Assembly (NCBI GenBank): GCA_024639905.1
Contig: JAHEGE010000008.1
Span: forward strand, 165,099 to 229,098
Direction of reading: 5' to 3'
DNA from: Gammaproteobacteria bacterium
GTDB taxonomy: Bacteria > Pseudomonadota > Gammaproteobacteria > Pseudomonadales > Pseudohongiellaceae
DNA: 64,000 nucleotides
The notes beneath the pieces were generated by a model, which was not told the origin of the DNA, did no database searches, and worked only from the letters and a program-made list of their open reading frames with translations. The position numbers and the translations under genes were made by a program. Each line of letters begins with the position of its first letter. The first letter of the stretch is position 1. This document shows, piece by piece, positions 7,377 through 16,186 of this stretch.

Positions 7377-9173
7377 ATGACCGAATCCTCCCAGCCCACG
7401 GCCGCTCAGCGCCGAAGTAGTACACGGCTACTCGCTAACACCGCCGTCTTCTTAAAGCCCTACACGACCCAGATCATCGTCGCCTCGGTAGCACTTGTAT
7501 TTACCGCCGCCCTGACTCTGGGGCTTGTGCAGTATGTGCGCCTCATAGTCGACCGCGGCTTCGCCGCGGGTTCGGCGGCCTCGTTGAACTCCGCCATCAT
7601 CGGCTTCTTGGTTGTGGCGGTACTGCAGGCACTGGGCACGTTCGCTCGCTTCTATTGGGTATCGTGGCTAGGCGAGCGCGTGACTGCGGATATCCGCAGC
7701 GCCGTCTATCGCCACCTGATTAATCTGCACCCGAGCTATTTCGAAGACAATCTAAGCGGCGAAATTCAATCGCGTATCACCACCGACACGACACTCATCC
7801 AGTCGGTCATCGGCTCGTCGGCGTCTATCGCGCTGCGCAATCTGCTGATGATGATCGGCGGCGTGGTGTTTCTATTTATCACCAACCCAAAGCTGACGAG
7901 CGTGGTGCTTATCTGCATTCCACTCGTGATTGGCCCTATTATGTTCTTTGGCCGCAAGGTGCGGCGCCTGTCGCGCGATAGCCAAGACGAGATCGCCAAC
8001 GTAGGTGCCTACGTTGGCGAGAGCATTCAGCAGCTAAAAACTGTCCAGGCCTACAATCAGCAGGCGCACAACGACGGTGTGTTCTCGCGCCATGTCGAGA
8101 CTGCGTTCAAGGTAGCCAAAGCCCGGATCTTCATGCGCTCCATTCTCATCACGCTGGTGATGACACTCGTGTTTGCCGCGCTCGCGGTGATGATTTGGGT
8201 GGGTGGACAAGATGTGATTAGTGGGCGCATGTCGGCAGGCGAGCTTACTGCTTTCGTTGCCTATGCTGTCATCGTCGCGACCGCGGTAGGAGCCGTGAGC
8301 CAGGTAATAAGCGAGCTGCAGCGCGCCGCGGGAGCGATGGAACGCCTCATGGAGCTGCTCGAGGCCGAGAGCCACATTACAGCGCCCGAAAACCCCACCG
8401 AGCTGAGCGGCGTATTCCGCGGCCAACTCGACTTCGAAACAGTGAGCTTCGCTTATCCCTCGCGGCCCGATTCGCCTGCGCTCGACGACGTTACGCTAAC
8501 CCTGCGCCCCGGCGAGAGCCTCGCGTTAGTGGGCCCCTCCGGCGCGGGCAAGTCGACACTGCTCGATCTGGTGCTCCGCTTCTATGACCCGCAATCAGGC
8601 CGCGTGTTACTTGACGGCGTGGATGTCCGCCAACTCACCCCCGAGGCGCTGCGCAGCCACATCGCCATCGTGTCGCAGCAGCCTGCACTTTTCACTGGTA
8701 GCGTGCTCGACAACATCCGCTTCGGCCGGCCCGATGCAAGCCTCGATGAGGCGCGCGCCGCCGCTGAAGCCGCTTTCGCCAATGAGTTTATCGAGCAGCT
8801 ACCCGAGGGCTACAACAGCTATCTCGGCGAAGCGGGTGTGCGCCTGTCTGGCGGCCAGCGCCAACGCATCGCCATCGCACGGGCAATCCTCAACGACCCC
8901 GAGATACTTTTATTAGACGAGGCCACCAGTGCGCTGGACGCCGAGAGCGAGCGCAAGGTACAGCAGGCGCTAGAGAAGCTGATGAAGGGGCGTACCTCGC
9001 TGATAATCGCCCATCGCTTAGCCACGGTAAAAAATGTCGATCGCATCGCCGTGCTCGAGGCTGGCAAGCTTATCGCCACGGGCACGCATTCGAGTCTGTT
9101 GACCGACTGCGAGCTGTACGCGAATCTCGCACAGCTGCAATTTGGCAATGAAAATGGCAGTAAAGGGCAGTAG
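7377..9173 (+). CDS. ABC exporter, fused membrane and ATPase domains (MsbA-like)
   Basis: A 598-residue half-transporter of the ABCB/MsbA group that works as a homodimer in the inner membrane. The first 330 residues carry six transmembrane helices with the usual long cytoplasmic extensions. The ATPase domain has Walker A GPSGAGKST (about residue 387), Q-loop VSQQPAL, signature LSGGQRQR, Walker B ILLLDEATSALD and H-loop AHRLATV, so it should be active. Substrates in this group include lipids, drugs and peptides; nothing here decides. The gene is flanked upstream by a terminator and downstream by 220 bases before ovoA, so it is probably a single transcription unit. Little Shine-Dalgarno sequence precedes the ATG. 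Confidence 0.9.
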   Translation: MTESSQPTAAQRRSSTRLLANTAVFLKPYTTQIIVASVALVFTAALTLGLVQYVRLIVDRGFAAGSAASLNSAIIGFLVVAVLQALGTFARFYWVSWLGERVTADIRSAVYRHLINLHPSYFEDNLSGEIQSRITTDTTLIQSVIGSSASIALRNLLMMIGGVVFLFITNPKLTSVVLICIPLVIGPIMFFGRKVRRLSRDSQDEIANVGAYVGESIQQLKTVQAYNQQAHNDGVFSRHVETAFKVAKARIFMRSILITLVMTLVFAALAVMIWVGGQDVISGRMSAGELTAFVAYAVIVATAVGAVSQVISELQRAAGAMERLMELLEAESHITAPENPTELSGVFRGQLDFETVSFAYPSRPDSPALDDVTLTLRPGESLALVGPSGAGKSTLLDLVLRFYDPQSGRVLLDGVDVRQLTPEALRSHIAIVSQQPALFTGSVLDNIRFGRPDASLDEARAAAEAAFANEFIEQLPEGYNSYLGEAGVRLSGGQRQRIAIARAILNDPEILLLDEATSALDAESERKVQQALEKLMKGRTSLIIAHRLATVKNVDRIAVLEAGKLIATGTHSSLLTDCELYANLAQLQFGNENGSKGQ

Positions 9174-9394
9174 ATTTCAGCTGTCCTGCCGTTATTTACT
9201 ACGAAGGGCAAGAAAGCTCGCTCCATCTGCATCAATCCATAAGAGGAATAGTCGGCGTAATACCTTACCGTTGCCAAGGGCATTAGCCGTCTCTGTCTCG
9301 CCTCAGTCACACGCCTCAACTACCCTGCCAGCCTTATTATCATTGAAGAATGAGAACCGACAGTCGGCTAGGGAGCCGGCAAGGACTGCTCAGT

Positions 9395-11545
9395 ATGAAC
9401 GCGCCACACCCGATCGACCCGCTCCACACCAAGACACTGCGCTTAGCGGGCAGCGATCCAGAGAAAAAACGCCAAGAAATTCGCGCCTATTTCCATCAGA
9501 CTTTCAGCCTTTACGAAAACCTGTTCGCGTGCCTCGCGAGTGAAGAGGCCTATTACACTAAGGCGACGCCGCTACGCCATCCGCTGATTTTTTATTACGG
9601 ACACACAGCGGTGTTCTTTATTAATAAATTGCATGTTGCCAAGCTCATTCCCGAACGCCTCGATCCGCGTATCGAATCTATGCTGGCCATCGGCGTAGAT
9701 GAAATGTCGTGGGACGACCTAGATGAAAATCACTACGAATGGCCCACTCCCGCCGAGGTGTTAGAGTATCGCAATAAGACTCGCGCCATCGTCGACGAAC
9801 TCATCTCTTCAGCGCCGCTGTCGCTGCCAATCGGTTGGGATGACCCGCTGTGGATCGTGATGATGGGCATCGAGCATGAGCGTATTCATCTCGAGACCTC
9901 GTCGGTGCTCATGCGCCAACTCCCGCTCGCATTGGTTCAACCTAACGAACTCTTCAAAGAGAGCAACGATCACGGCATCGCTCCCACTAACTCGCTTCTG
10001 CCGGTCGCCGGGAGACGCCTAGAACAGGGCGCGAGTCACAGCGACACCCTTTATCGCTGGGACAACGAATACGGCCACCTCGAGACTCACGTCGCCGATT
10101 TTAGGGCGAGCAAATACCTCGTGAGCAACGCGGAGTTCAAGGCCTTTGTCGATGCCGGCGGCTACGAAAACCAAGACTATTGGAACGAAGAGGGCTGGGG
10201 ATGGCGCATGCATAGCCAGGCTACACACCCCACGTTCTGGGTGCGCGAAGGTGACTCATTTCGCTATCGCACAATCACGCGTGAAATCGACATGCCTTGG
10301 AACTGGCCCGTGGATGTTAACGCGCTCGAGGCGGCAGCTTTCTGCCGCTGGGCTTCGCAGAGCCAAGGCCGCGACATTCGCCTGCCAACAGAAGCCGAAT
10401 GGCAATGCCTACGTGCGGAAATTCCAGCCGACCAGCCAGACTGGAAAACCGCACCGGGAAATATCAATCTTGAACACGGCGCCTCCGCTTGCCCAGTCGA
10501 CCGTTTCGCGACGCAGTGCGCTAACGGTGAGCAGTTTTTCGATATTATCGGCAACGTTTGGCAATGGACGCAGACACCAATTGACGGCTTTCCCGGCTTT
10601 AAAGTCCACGAGGTTTATGACGATTTCTCAACGCCGACTTTCGACGGCCAGCACGACCTCATCAAAGGGGGCAGCTATTTCTCAACTGGAAACAGCGCAC
10701 TCAAAGATTCACGCTATGCCTTCAGACGACACTTCTTCCAGCATGCTGGATTCCGCTATGTCGAAGGCGAGGAGCCCATCATTTCTACTAACAATCCATA
10801 CGAAACCGACGAGCAGGTCTCGCAATATATCGAATTCCACTTTGGTGCCGACTATCACGGCGTGCCCAATTTCGCCGGTGCATGTGGCAAGTTGAGCCTC
10901 GAGTTTTTTGCCAAGCATTCGCAGCGCACGCCAAATAGGGCGCTGGACCTCGGCTGCGCGATCGGGCGCACCAGCTTCGAGCTGGCGAAAAAATTCGAAC
11001 ACGTTGACGGCATCGACTTTTCCGCGCGCTTCGTTTCTGCCGCGGCACAATTGAAAGACAACGACAGCAAACGCTACACCATCCGCGACGAAGGCGATAT
11101 TTTCAGCTTCAAAGAAACCTCGCTTGAGCAGCACGGCCTCAAGGAAACCGCCGACCGCTGTGAGTTTTGGCAGGGCGATGCTTGTAACCTCAACGAGAAG
11201 TTCAGCAACTATGACCTCGTGTTTGCTGGCAACCTCATCGATCGCTTGTACGAACCGGCAAAGTTCCTCACTCGAATTCACGAGATCGTGAACCCTGGCG
11301 GCCTGTTTGTTCTAACCTCCCCCTACACTTGGCTGAGCGAATTTACTGCGCAGGAAAATTGGATAGGCGGGTACAAACGCGATGGCGAGAATTTTACGAC
11401 CCTAGACGGGTTGAAAGAACTGCTCGCAACTGACTTCGAATTCGTGGAAGAGCCCCGCGATGTGCCCTTCGTTATTCGCGAGACCGCGCGCAAATTCCAG
11501 CACTCGGTTGCCCAGATGAGCGTATGGCGCCGCAAGACTAATTAG
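9395..11545 (+). CDS. ovoA: OvoA: 5-histidylcysteine sulfoxide synthase / N-methyltransferase
   Basis: Bifunctional iron enzyme for ovothiol A. The N-terminal part joins histidine and cysteine with oxygen to a sulfoxide, and the C-terminal part methylates the later 5-thiohistidine. About 716 residues in three blocks: a DinB-like domain with the HX3HXE iron motif (EHERIHLE, near residue 160) plus an earlier His (RHPLIFYYGH), a formylglycine-generating-enzyme-like domain (LPTEAEWQ, GNVWQWT, GGSYF, about 235-470), and a SAM methyltransferase domain (LDLGCAIGR, about 516). This three-domain order separates OvoA from the methylase-less EgtB. ATG at 9395 is preferred (AAGGA upstream) over one at 9350 with no ribosome site. 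The next gene, a PLP enzyme, probably supplies the missing lyase. Confidence 0.9.
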   Translation: MNAPHPIDPLHTKTLRLAGSDPEKKRQEIRAYFHQTFSLYENLFACLASEEAYYTKATPLRHPLIFYYGHTAVFFINKLHVAKLIPERLDPRIESMLAIGVDEMSWDDLDENHYEWPTPAEVLEYRNKTRAIVDELISSAPLSLPIGWDDPLWIVMMGIEHERIHLETSSVLMRQLPLALVQPNELFKESNDHGIAPTNSLLPVAGRRLEQGASHSDTLYRWDNEYGHLETHVADFRASKYLVSNAEFKAFVDAGGYENQDYWNEEGWGWRMHSQATHPTFWVREGDSFRYRTITREIDMPWNWPVDVNALEAAAFCRWASQSQGRDIRLPTEAEWQCLRAEIPADQPDWKTAPGNINLEHGASACPVDRFATQCANGEQFFDIIGNVWQWTQTPIDGFPGFKVHEVYDDFSTPTFDGQHDLIKGGSYFSTGNSALKDSRYAFRRHFFQHAGFRYVEGEEPIISTNNPYETDEQVSQYIEFHFGADYHGVPNFAGACGKLSLEFFAKHSQRTPNRALDLGCAIGRTSFELAKKFEHVDGIDFSARFVSAAAQLKDNDSKRYTIRDEGDIFSFKETSLEQHGLKETADRCEFWQGDACNLNEKFSNYDLVFAGNLIDRLYEPAKFLTRIHEIVNPGGLFVLTSPYTWLSEFTAQENWIGGYKRDGENFTTLDGLKELLATDFEFVEEPRDVPFVIRETARKFQHSVAQMSVWRRKTN

Positions 11546-11603
11546 CGACACGTCAACCTAGGGAAACGGAAACGCAGGCGCGTAGACAAAAGAGGAAGCT
11601 AGG

Positions 11604-12761
11604 ATGCGATTCCCCCATTACCAGTTGAGTGCTTATCAGGCTCGTAACAACCCACTCGCACGCGCGCGACTCGGGGCAGCGACACTCGAGCTGCGGCGGG
11701 TCGATGCGCTACTCGACCTAGCATCGCCGACGCAGCGCGCCGAATGGGAATCGCTTACTCTAAGTTACGCGCCGGAGCGCGGCTCGCCAGCGCTAAGAGA
11801 GTCAATCGCGGCGCACTACCCTAGCCTGACAGCCGAGCACATCGTTGTCTTTTCCAGTGCGACGGAGGCGCTGTTCTGCCTGTTGCACGCGGCAACAGAG
11901 CCCGGCAATCGCTGCACCGTCGTCACGCCCTGCTACGAGCCCCTCGCTAAAATTCCTGAGTCCATCGGCGCAACCGTGTCTTGCGTCCCTTTACAGCGCT
12001 CTACAGTCAATGATGAGGATAGTTGGCAATTAGACGACGAGGCATTGCGAGCGGTGGCGGGAGAAAGTGAGCTGGTATGCATTAATTTCCCGCACAACCC
12101 CACTGGAGCGATGATTTCACAGCCTCAGCTAAACAGTTTGGTCGCTGCCTGCGATAACAGCGGCGCACGACTGTTGAGTGATGAAGTTTTTCGCGGCCTC
12201 GAACATGATGCGGCAACACAACTTATCCCCGCCGCGTGTTTAAGCCCGCGCGGAATTAGCATCGGCTCAATAGCTAAACCACATGGTGTGGGCGGCATAA
12301 GAATAGGCTGGGCGGCAAGTCAGGATACCGCTTTGCTGGAACGGGCAGTGGAAATTAGGCGCACGCTTTCAGTTTGTTCCGGCACGACTGATGAGTGGCT
12401 CGCACGACTGGTTCTAGAGCACTCCGAAAAACTACGCGACGATTCCCTAGCGACACTCACCGCACATTTACGACTCATCGAAGACACTTTGCCCGAAATG
12501 GGCGAACGCCTCATCTGGACTGCCCCCGCAGCGGGCTGCGCGGCCTTCCCATTGCTGTGTGATTTCTCTGGCACACGCATCGAGAGCGCACAGCTGGCAC
12601 AACGCTGTCTCGAAGAAACAGGCGTTATGTTAATACCCGCTCGCTGTTTCGTTGGCGGAGAAGATGAAAAGTTCAGCGCAGGATTCCGGCTAGGTTACGG
12701 CCTAGCCGACTTCCCGGAGGTGTGGACTCGCTTCGTGCGTTTCATTACGCAGAGCAATTAA
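11604..12761 (+). CDS. PLP-dependent fold-type I enzyme, candidate OvoB sulfoxide lyase
   Basis: A 385-residue class I/II aminotransferase-like protein. Visible PLP features are NFPHNPTGA (substrate/cofactor loop), LLSDEVFRG (Asp to pyridine nitrogen), Lys in SIAKPHGVGG (Schiff base) and the Arg pair in the C-terminal domain (GFRLGYG). In known ovothiol pathways a PLP beta-lyase, OvoB, cleaves the histidylcysteine sulfoxide made by OvoA. Position 58 bases after ovoA, same strand, AGAGGAAG ribosome site, makes OvoB the natural reading. The family also contains true aminotransferases and other C-S lyases, so the assignment rests on context. Its stop lies 2 bases from the convergent end of fpr. 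Confidence 0.7.
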   Translation: MRFPHYQLSAYQARNNPLARARLGAATLELRRVDALLDLASPTQRAEWESLTLSYAPERGSPALRESIAAHYPSLTAEHIVVFSSATEALFCLLHAATEPGNRCTVVTPCYEPLAKIPESIGATVSCVPLQRSTVNDEDSWQLDDEALRAVAGESELVCINFPHNPTGAMISQPQLNSLVAACDNSGARLLSDEVFRGLEHDAATQLIPAACLSPRGISIGSIAKPHGVGGIRIGWAASQDTALLERAVEIRRTLSVCSGTTDEWLARLVLEHSEKLRDDSLATLTAHLRLIEDTLPEMGERLIWTAPAAGCAAFPLLCDFSGTRIESAQLAQRCLEETGVMLIPARCFVGGEDEKFSAGFRLGYGLADFPEVWTRFVRFITQSN

Positions 12762-12763
12762 CG

Positions 12764-13534
12764 CTATTCGACGAAGGCACGCTCGATTACATAGTGCGCC
12801 TGAATGCCGTGACGGGATTCTTTAAAGCCCCACTCTTCGATGATGGCGCAGGTGTCTTTCAACATCGAAGGGCTGCCGCAGATCATGAAACGGTCGTCTT
12901 CGAGATTAGGTTTCGGCAGGCCGATCTCGTCAAACAGCTTACCGCTGGACATGGCGTCGGTTAACCGGCCTTGGGTGCGGAAATCTTCGCGGGTCACTGT
13001 AGGGTAGTAGATTAACTTTTCGCGAACCTCGTCACCGAAGAATTCGTTGTTCGGGAGCTGGTTAGTGATGAAGTCTTCGTAGGCGAGTTCGGAGACCTCG
13101 CGCACGCCGTGGGTCAGGATGATTTTATCGTAGCGCTCATAGGCCTCGGGATCCTGAATGATGCTCATGAACGGAGCCAGTCCCGTGCCGGTGCTCACCA
13201 AATACAAATGACGACCAGGCAACAGATGATCGACAACCAGGGTACCAGTCGGCTTGCTACTTACGAGTAACTCGTCGCCGATCTGGATGTTTTGCAGGCG
13301 CGACGTCAGAGGGCCGTCTTGGACCTTGATGCTGAAAAACTCGAGTTCTTCTTCGTAGTTCGGGCTGGCAATGCTGTAGGCGCGCATCAACGGCTTGCCG
13401 TCGACCTGCATACCAATCATGACGAAGTGGCCATTCTCGAATTTCAGCCCCATATCGCGCGTGGTCTTAAAGCTAAAAAGCGTGTCATTCCAATGATGTA
13501 CAGAGGTAACGCGTTGCGAGGTTATAGCGGCCAA
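12764..13534 (-). CDS. fpr: Ferredoxin/flavodoxin-NADP reductase
   Basis: A 256-residue bacterial FPR that moves electrons between NADPH and ferredoxin or flavodoxin through FAD. Motifs in order: FAD-binding RAYSIAS, diphosphate loop, NADP-binding GTGLAPFMS, ICGSPSML, and a C-terminal AFVE tail of the subclass I enzymes. Translation starts at TTG (13532-13534), with AGGAG seven bases upstream; no ATG is available. A good sigma-70 promoter stands at 13619-13647. Fpr often belongs to the oxidative-stress response, fitting next to the ovothiol genes, but they are convergent and not co-transcribed. Confidence 0.92.
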   Translation of the reverse strand: MAAITSQRVTSVHHWNDTLFSFKTTRDMGLKFENGHFVMIGMQVDGKPLMRAYSIASPNYEEELEFFSIKVQDGPLTSRLQNIQIGDELLVSSKPTGTLVVDHLLPGRHLYLVSTGTGLAPFMSIIQDPEAYERYDKIILTHGVREVSELAYEDFITNQLPNNEFFGDEVREKLIYYPTVTREDFRTQGRLTDAMSSGKLFDEIGLPKPNLEDDRFMICGSPSMLKDTCAIIEEWGFKESRHGIQAHYVIERAFVE

Positions 13535-13618
13535 CTGGGAACTCCTGAGTGGTCTTGTGCAGGTTAGAGACTACGAGGGCACATCGCGTACAATAGCGCC
13601 GCGCCAAAAAGTGGACGA

Positions 13619-13647
13619 ATTATAGGGATTTAGCACCATCCCTGCAA
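13619..13647 (-). promoter_or_regulatory. Sigma-70 promoter of fpr
   Basis: Read on the minus strand: -35 TTGCAG (13647-13642), 17-base spacer, -10 TATAAT (13624-13619, a perfect match). Transcription would begin near 13612 and leave a leader of about 78 bases before the TTG start. Confidence 0.65.
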
Positions 13648-13681
13648 AAACCAAATCACCACCCCTTATAACCCAAAAGCA

Positions 13682-13715
13682 TAACCCGGGGTCAGGTCTT
13701 TCATCGATGCATTTT
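13682..13715 (-). repeat. REP-like 34-bp repeat, left copy (inverted)
   Basis: TAACCCGGGGTCAGGTCTTT and the next 14 bases are the exact reverse complement of the copy at 16153-16186. It lies between the fpr promoter and the second RND gene, 28 bases before that gene's ATG. The core GACCTGACCCC resembles repeats found around REP-associated tyrosine transposase (RAYT) genes in proteobacteria. Confidence 0.9.
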
Positions 13716-13743
13716 TACTATGCTTTTTGTGGGTAGGTAGGCT

Positions 13744-16047
13744 ATGAACAAGACACACAACACCAACCCTGCACTGCCGCTCCGGATCGCGCATGCTCTG
13801 GTGCGCTGGCGGCTGCCAATGGCTTGGCTGTCTGTGCTACTGTGCGCGGCGCTGGCTAGCGGCATTCCACAGAGCCGTTTCGATACCTCGCTCGATGCGC
13901 TGCTGACCGAAAGCGACCCTTTCCTGCCTGAGGTCGAATTGCTCGCGGAGCAATTTCCTACCTCACCCGAGGTGCGGTTTGCGCTCACAGCGCCTGTCGG
14001 CGCGACGGCATTCGACCTGAGGGTCATCAATGCCCTGATCGACCTCAAATCGCGTTTTGAAGAAATTCCCTATGCTGAACACCTTAGCTCGCTACTCGAT
14101 TTCTATTCGCCAGAAAGCCAGACGCGCCTGTTCCAAAATCCCCTTGGGAGTTACTCGCAGGAAGACCTCGACGCTCTGCTCGCGCCGGCCCTGGACGACC
14201 GCTTACTCACCAACAGCCTACTGACTGGGGGTGGTAGCCTCACCTTCGCGGTAGTGTCGCTATGGGCGGACGATCTCGCGGGCGCAGACAGGGAGCGGAC
14301 AGTCACGGCCATTGCCGCGCTTCGCGATTCTCTGCGCTCAAACCACCCAGAGGTCGGCATTTATGTAATGAGCGATGTCATCCTACAACAGGCAAGCCAG
14401 CAAGCGATGTTTGATGATCTCTCGCAGCTCATGCCGTTCGTGATACTGCTTTGCGTGCTCGTTATTTGCTTGTGCTTCCGCTCGCTGCGCTTCGGCGCGG
14501 GCATCCTCATCCACACGCTGGCGACCTGCTTATGCACTCTGGGGTTCTTGGCCTACAGTGGATTTAGCTTCAACAGCATCTCGGTCATCGCGCCATTGAT
14601 CGTTGTGATAATTGCTGTCGCTAATAGCGTCCACATTATCTCCTTGTTTCGTCAAAGCCTCGCCAACGGTGTTGAAAAATTCGAGGCGATGGTCTTTAGC
14701 CTCAACCATAACCTTATGCCGATACTGCTCGCCGCGCTCACGACCGCCATCGGCTTCGTCTCGCTCTTGTTGTCGTCTTCACCTGCGATTAATGGTTTTG
14801 GCACCATCGTTGGAATAGGCATTGGTTTCGGGTTTTTGCTAACGCTAACCTTCTTGCCAGCGCTACTTCTGTTACTCGCGCCGCCGCACGACAACCAGGC
14901 GGGGAGTGAACGTCCTGAGGATTTTATGACGCGACTGCTTGAGCGCATTATCAATTTAGGAGCGACTCACGACCGCGCGATTTTTTGGAGTTTCACGGTA
15001 CTAGGACTGATCACGTTCGCGCTATTGCCGTTGAACGAGTCTGACTTTAACCGCCTCGATTTCCTTGGCAGCGACCCAGAACTCACAAGCTATTACGAGG
15101 TCGTCGGCGAGAGCATTAATCGCGGACCGCTGCTGACCTATGGCGTGCAAACAGGCGCAGTCGATGGCGCGATAAAGCCCGACTTTCTTGCCCGCCTTGA
15201 CGAGTTTATCGTGTGGGCGCAAGCCTTAGATGGCGTCGAATCGATCGCCAGCATCGTTGATATTTCGCGCGCCGTAAATCGTGCGCAGCACCAAGACAAT
15301 CCGGAATTTTATCGGATTCCCGACACCACTGACGCGGTGGCCAACTCGCTTCTCGCCTATGCTGTCGTGCAAAGTGATGACTTCCCGCTTAGGGATTTCA
15401 TCACAGAAGATTTTTCGTTAACGCGCCTGTTCATCAACGCAGCGCCCTCCACAAACAAAGAATTACTCGCTACCGACACACAGCTAGCTGAAGAATTTGC
15501 ACGACGTTTCCCCGAGGCAGAACTGCTGCATGGGTCAACCCTACTTCTCTTCTCGCGCATGGACGAACTGGTAACCATCGAGCTCCTACAAGGCTACTCT
15601 TTAAGCCTCTTGCTCATCACGTTATGCCTCATCGTTGGGCTGCGCAGTGTTAAATATGGCCTGCTGAGCATTATCCCTAACCTATTACCGGCGACAATCG
15701 TGTTCGGTATTTGGGCGCTGGCTATAGGTCAGATAAACCCGTTTGTGATGATGCTGTTTAGTATCAGCATTGGCCTCGTGGTCGACGACAGCGTGCACCT
15801 CTTAAGCCATTACTTGCAGCGCAAACGCGAAGGCGTTGAAGGCGACGCCGCAATGGCCGAGTCGATACGCACGGCAGGCCCTGCGCTGAGCATCACCACA
15901 TTGGTATTGGCACTCGGCGCTACGGTCCTAATCGGCGCCAACACTCTGTACTTCCAACAGGCCGCCCAGCTTCTAGTCCCTATTGTAGTCCTCGCGCTAG
16001 TCCTCGATGGTCTCTATTTGCCGGCAATCCTGCGGCGTTTTCCCTGA
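13744..16047 (+). CDS. RND-superfamily exporter (MMPL/HAE3 type), second copy
   Basis: A 767-residue inner-membrane exporter with the duplicated one-plus-five helix plan of the RND superfamily. The N-terminal helix (MAWLSVLLCAALASGI) precedes a periplasmic domain starting FDTSLDALL; the first membrane block is residues 225-380. In the second block GLVVDDSVHLLSHY occupies the place of the HAE3 proton-relay signature and is acidic as expected. It is shorter than the exporter at 3860-6412 and lacks its Asp/Gly tract. It stands alone, bracketed by perfect inverted REP-like repeats on both sides, which suggests that it arrived or moved as a unit. A start with TAGGTAGG before ATG is plausible. Substrate unknown. 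Confidence 0.88.
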   Translation: MNKTHNTNPALPLRIAHALVRWRLPMAWLSVLLCAALASGIPQSRFDTSLDALLTESDPFLPEVELLAEQFPTSPEVRFALTAPVGATAFDLRVINALIDLKSRFEEIPYAEHLSSLLDFYSPESQTRLFQNPLGSYSQEDLDALLAPALDDRLLTNSLLTGGGSLTFAVVSLWADDLAGADRERTVTAIAALRDSLRSNHPEVGIYVMSDVILQQASQQAMFDDLSQLMPFVILLCVLVICLCFRSLRFGAGILIHTLATCLCTLGFLAYSGFSFNSISVIAPLIVVIIAVANSVHIISLFRQSLANGVEKFEAMVFSLNHNLMPILLAALTTAIGFVSLLLSSSPAINGFGTIVGIGIGFGFLLTLTFLPALLLLLAPPHDNQAGSERPEDFMTRLLERIINLGATHDRAIFWSFTVLGLITFALLPLNESDFNRLDFLGSDPELTSYYEVVGESINRGPLLTYGVQTGAVDGAIKPDFLARLDEFIVWAQALDGVESIASIVDISRAVNRAQHQDNPEFYRIPDTTDAVANSLLAYAVVQSDDFPLRDFITEDFSLTRLFINAAPSTNKELLATDTQLAEEFARRFPEAELLHGSTLLLFSRMDELVTIELLQGYSLSLLLITLCLIVGLRSVKYGLLSIIPNLLPATIVFGIWALAIGQINPFVMMLFSISIGLVVDDSVHLLSHYLQRKREGVEGDAAMAESIRTAGPALSITTLVLALGATVLIGANTLYFQQAAQLLVPIVVLALVLDGLYLPAILRRFP

Positions 16048-16060
16048 TTCTTCTGCCAAA

Positions 16061-16086
16061 CGAAAAACGGCTCCCGAGGGAGCCGT
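16061..16086 (-). terminator. Rho-independent terminator, mainly for the copper/haem fusion gene
   Basis: ACGGCTCCC (16067-16075) pairs with GGGAGCCGT (16078-16086). On the minus strand the stem is followed by TTTTTCG, so it best serves the leftward gene ending at 16184; on the plus strand there is no T run. Confidence 0.6.
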
Positions 16087-16099
16087 CAAACGAACAAGT

Positions 16100-16131
16100 A
16101 AAATGCATCATCGAAAGACCTGACCCCGGGG
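16100..16131 (+). repeat. REP-like repeat, imperfect middle copy
   Basis: AAAATGCATCATCGAAAGACC then TGACCCCGGGG: the same sequence as the right copy except for a short change at the centre (CATCATCGA against CATCGATGA). It is a direct repeat of the copy 53 bases downstream. Together with the spacer it forms a hairpin described separately. Confidence 0.85.
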
Positions 16132-16152
16132 TTTGTCGTCAAACCGCCGGGG
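16124..16152. repeat. Hairpin between the two right-hand REP-like copies
   Basis: CCCCGG-GGTTTG, loop TCGT, CAAACC-G-CCGGGG: a 12-bp stem with a single bulged G. Stem-loops of this kind are the structural unit of REP elements and would be the single-stranded substrate of a RAYT enzyme; no such enzyme gene lies in the window. Confidence 0.7.
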
Positions 16153-16186
16153 AAAATGCATCGATGAAAGACCTGACCCCGGGTTA
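16153..16186 (+). repeat. REP-like 34-bp repeat, right copy, overlapping a stop codon
   Basis: AAAATGCATCGATGAAAGAC and the following CTGACCCCGGGTTA. It is a perfect inverted match to 13682-13715, 2.5 kb away. Its last three bases (TTA, 16184-16186) are the TAA stop codon of the copper/haem fusion gene read on the other strand. Confidence 0.9.

Noticed and set aside
6685..7425. Long open frame opposite the redoxin and ABC exporter genes
   Set aside because: It lies fully antisense to well-supported genes, lacks a signal, domain or ribosome site and reflects codon bias in a high-G+C genome.
16100..16186. Possible CRISPR or tandem-repeat array
   Set aside because: Only two direct copies plus one inverted distant copy, no regular spacers and no cas genes; REP-like repeats fit better.
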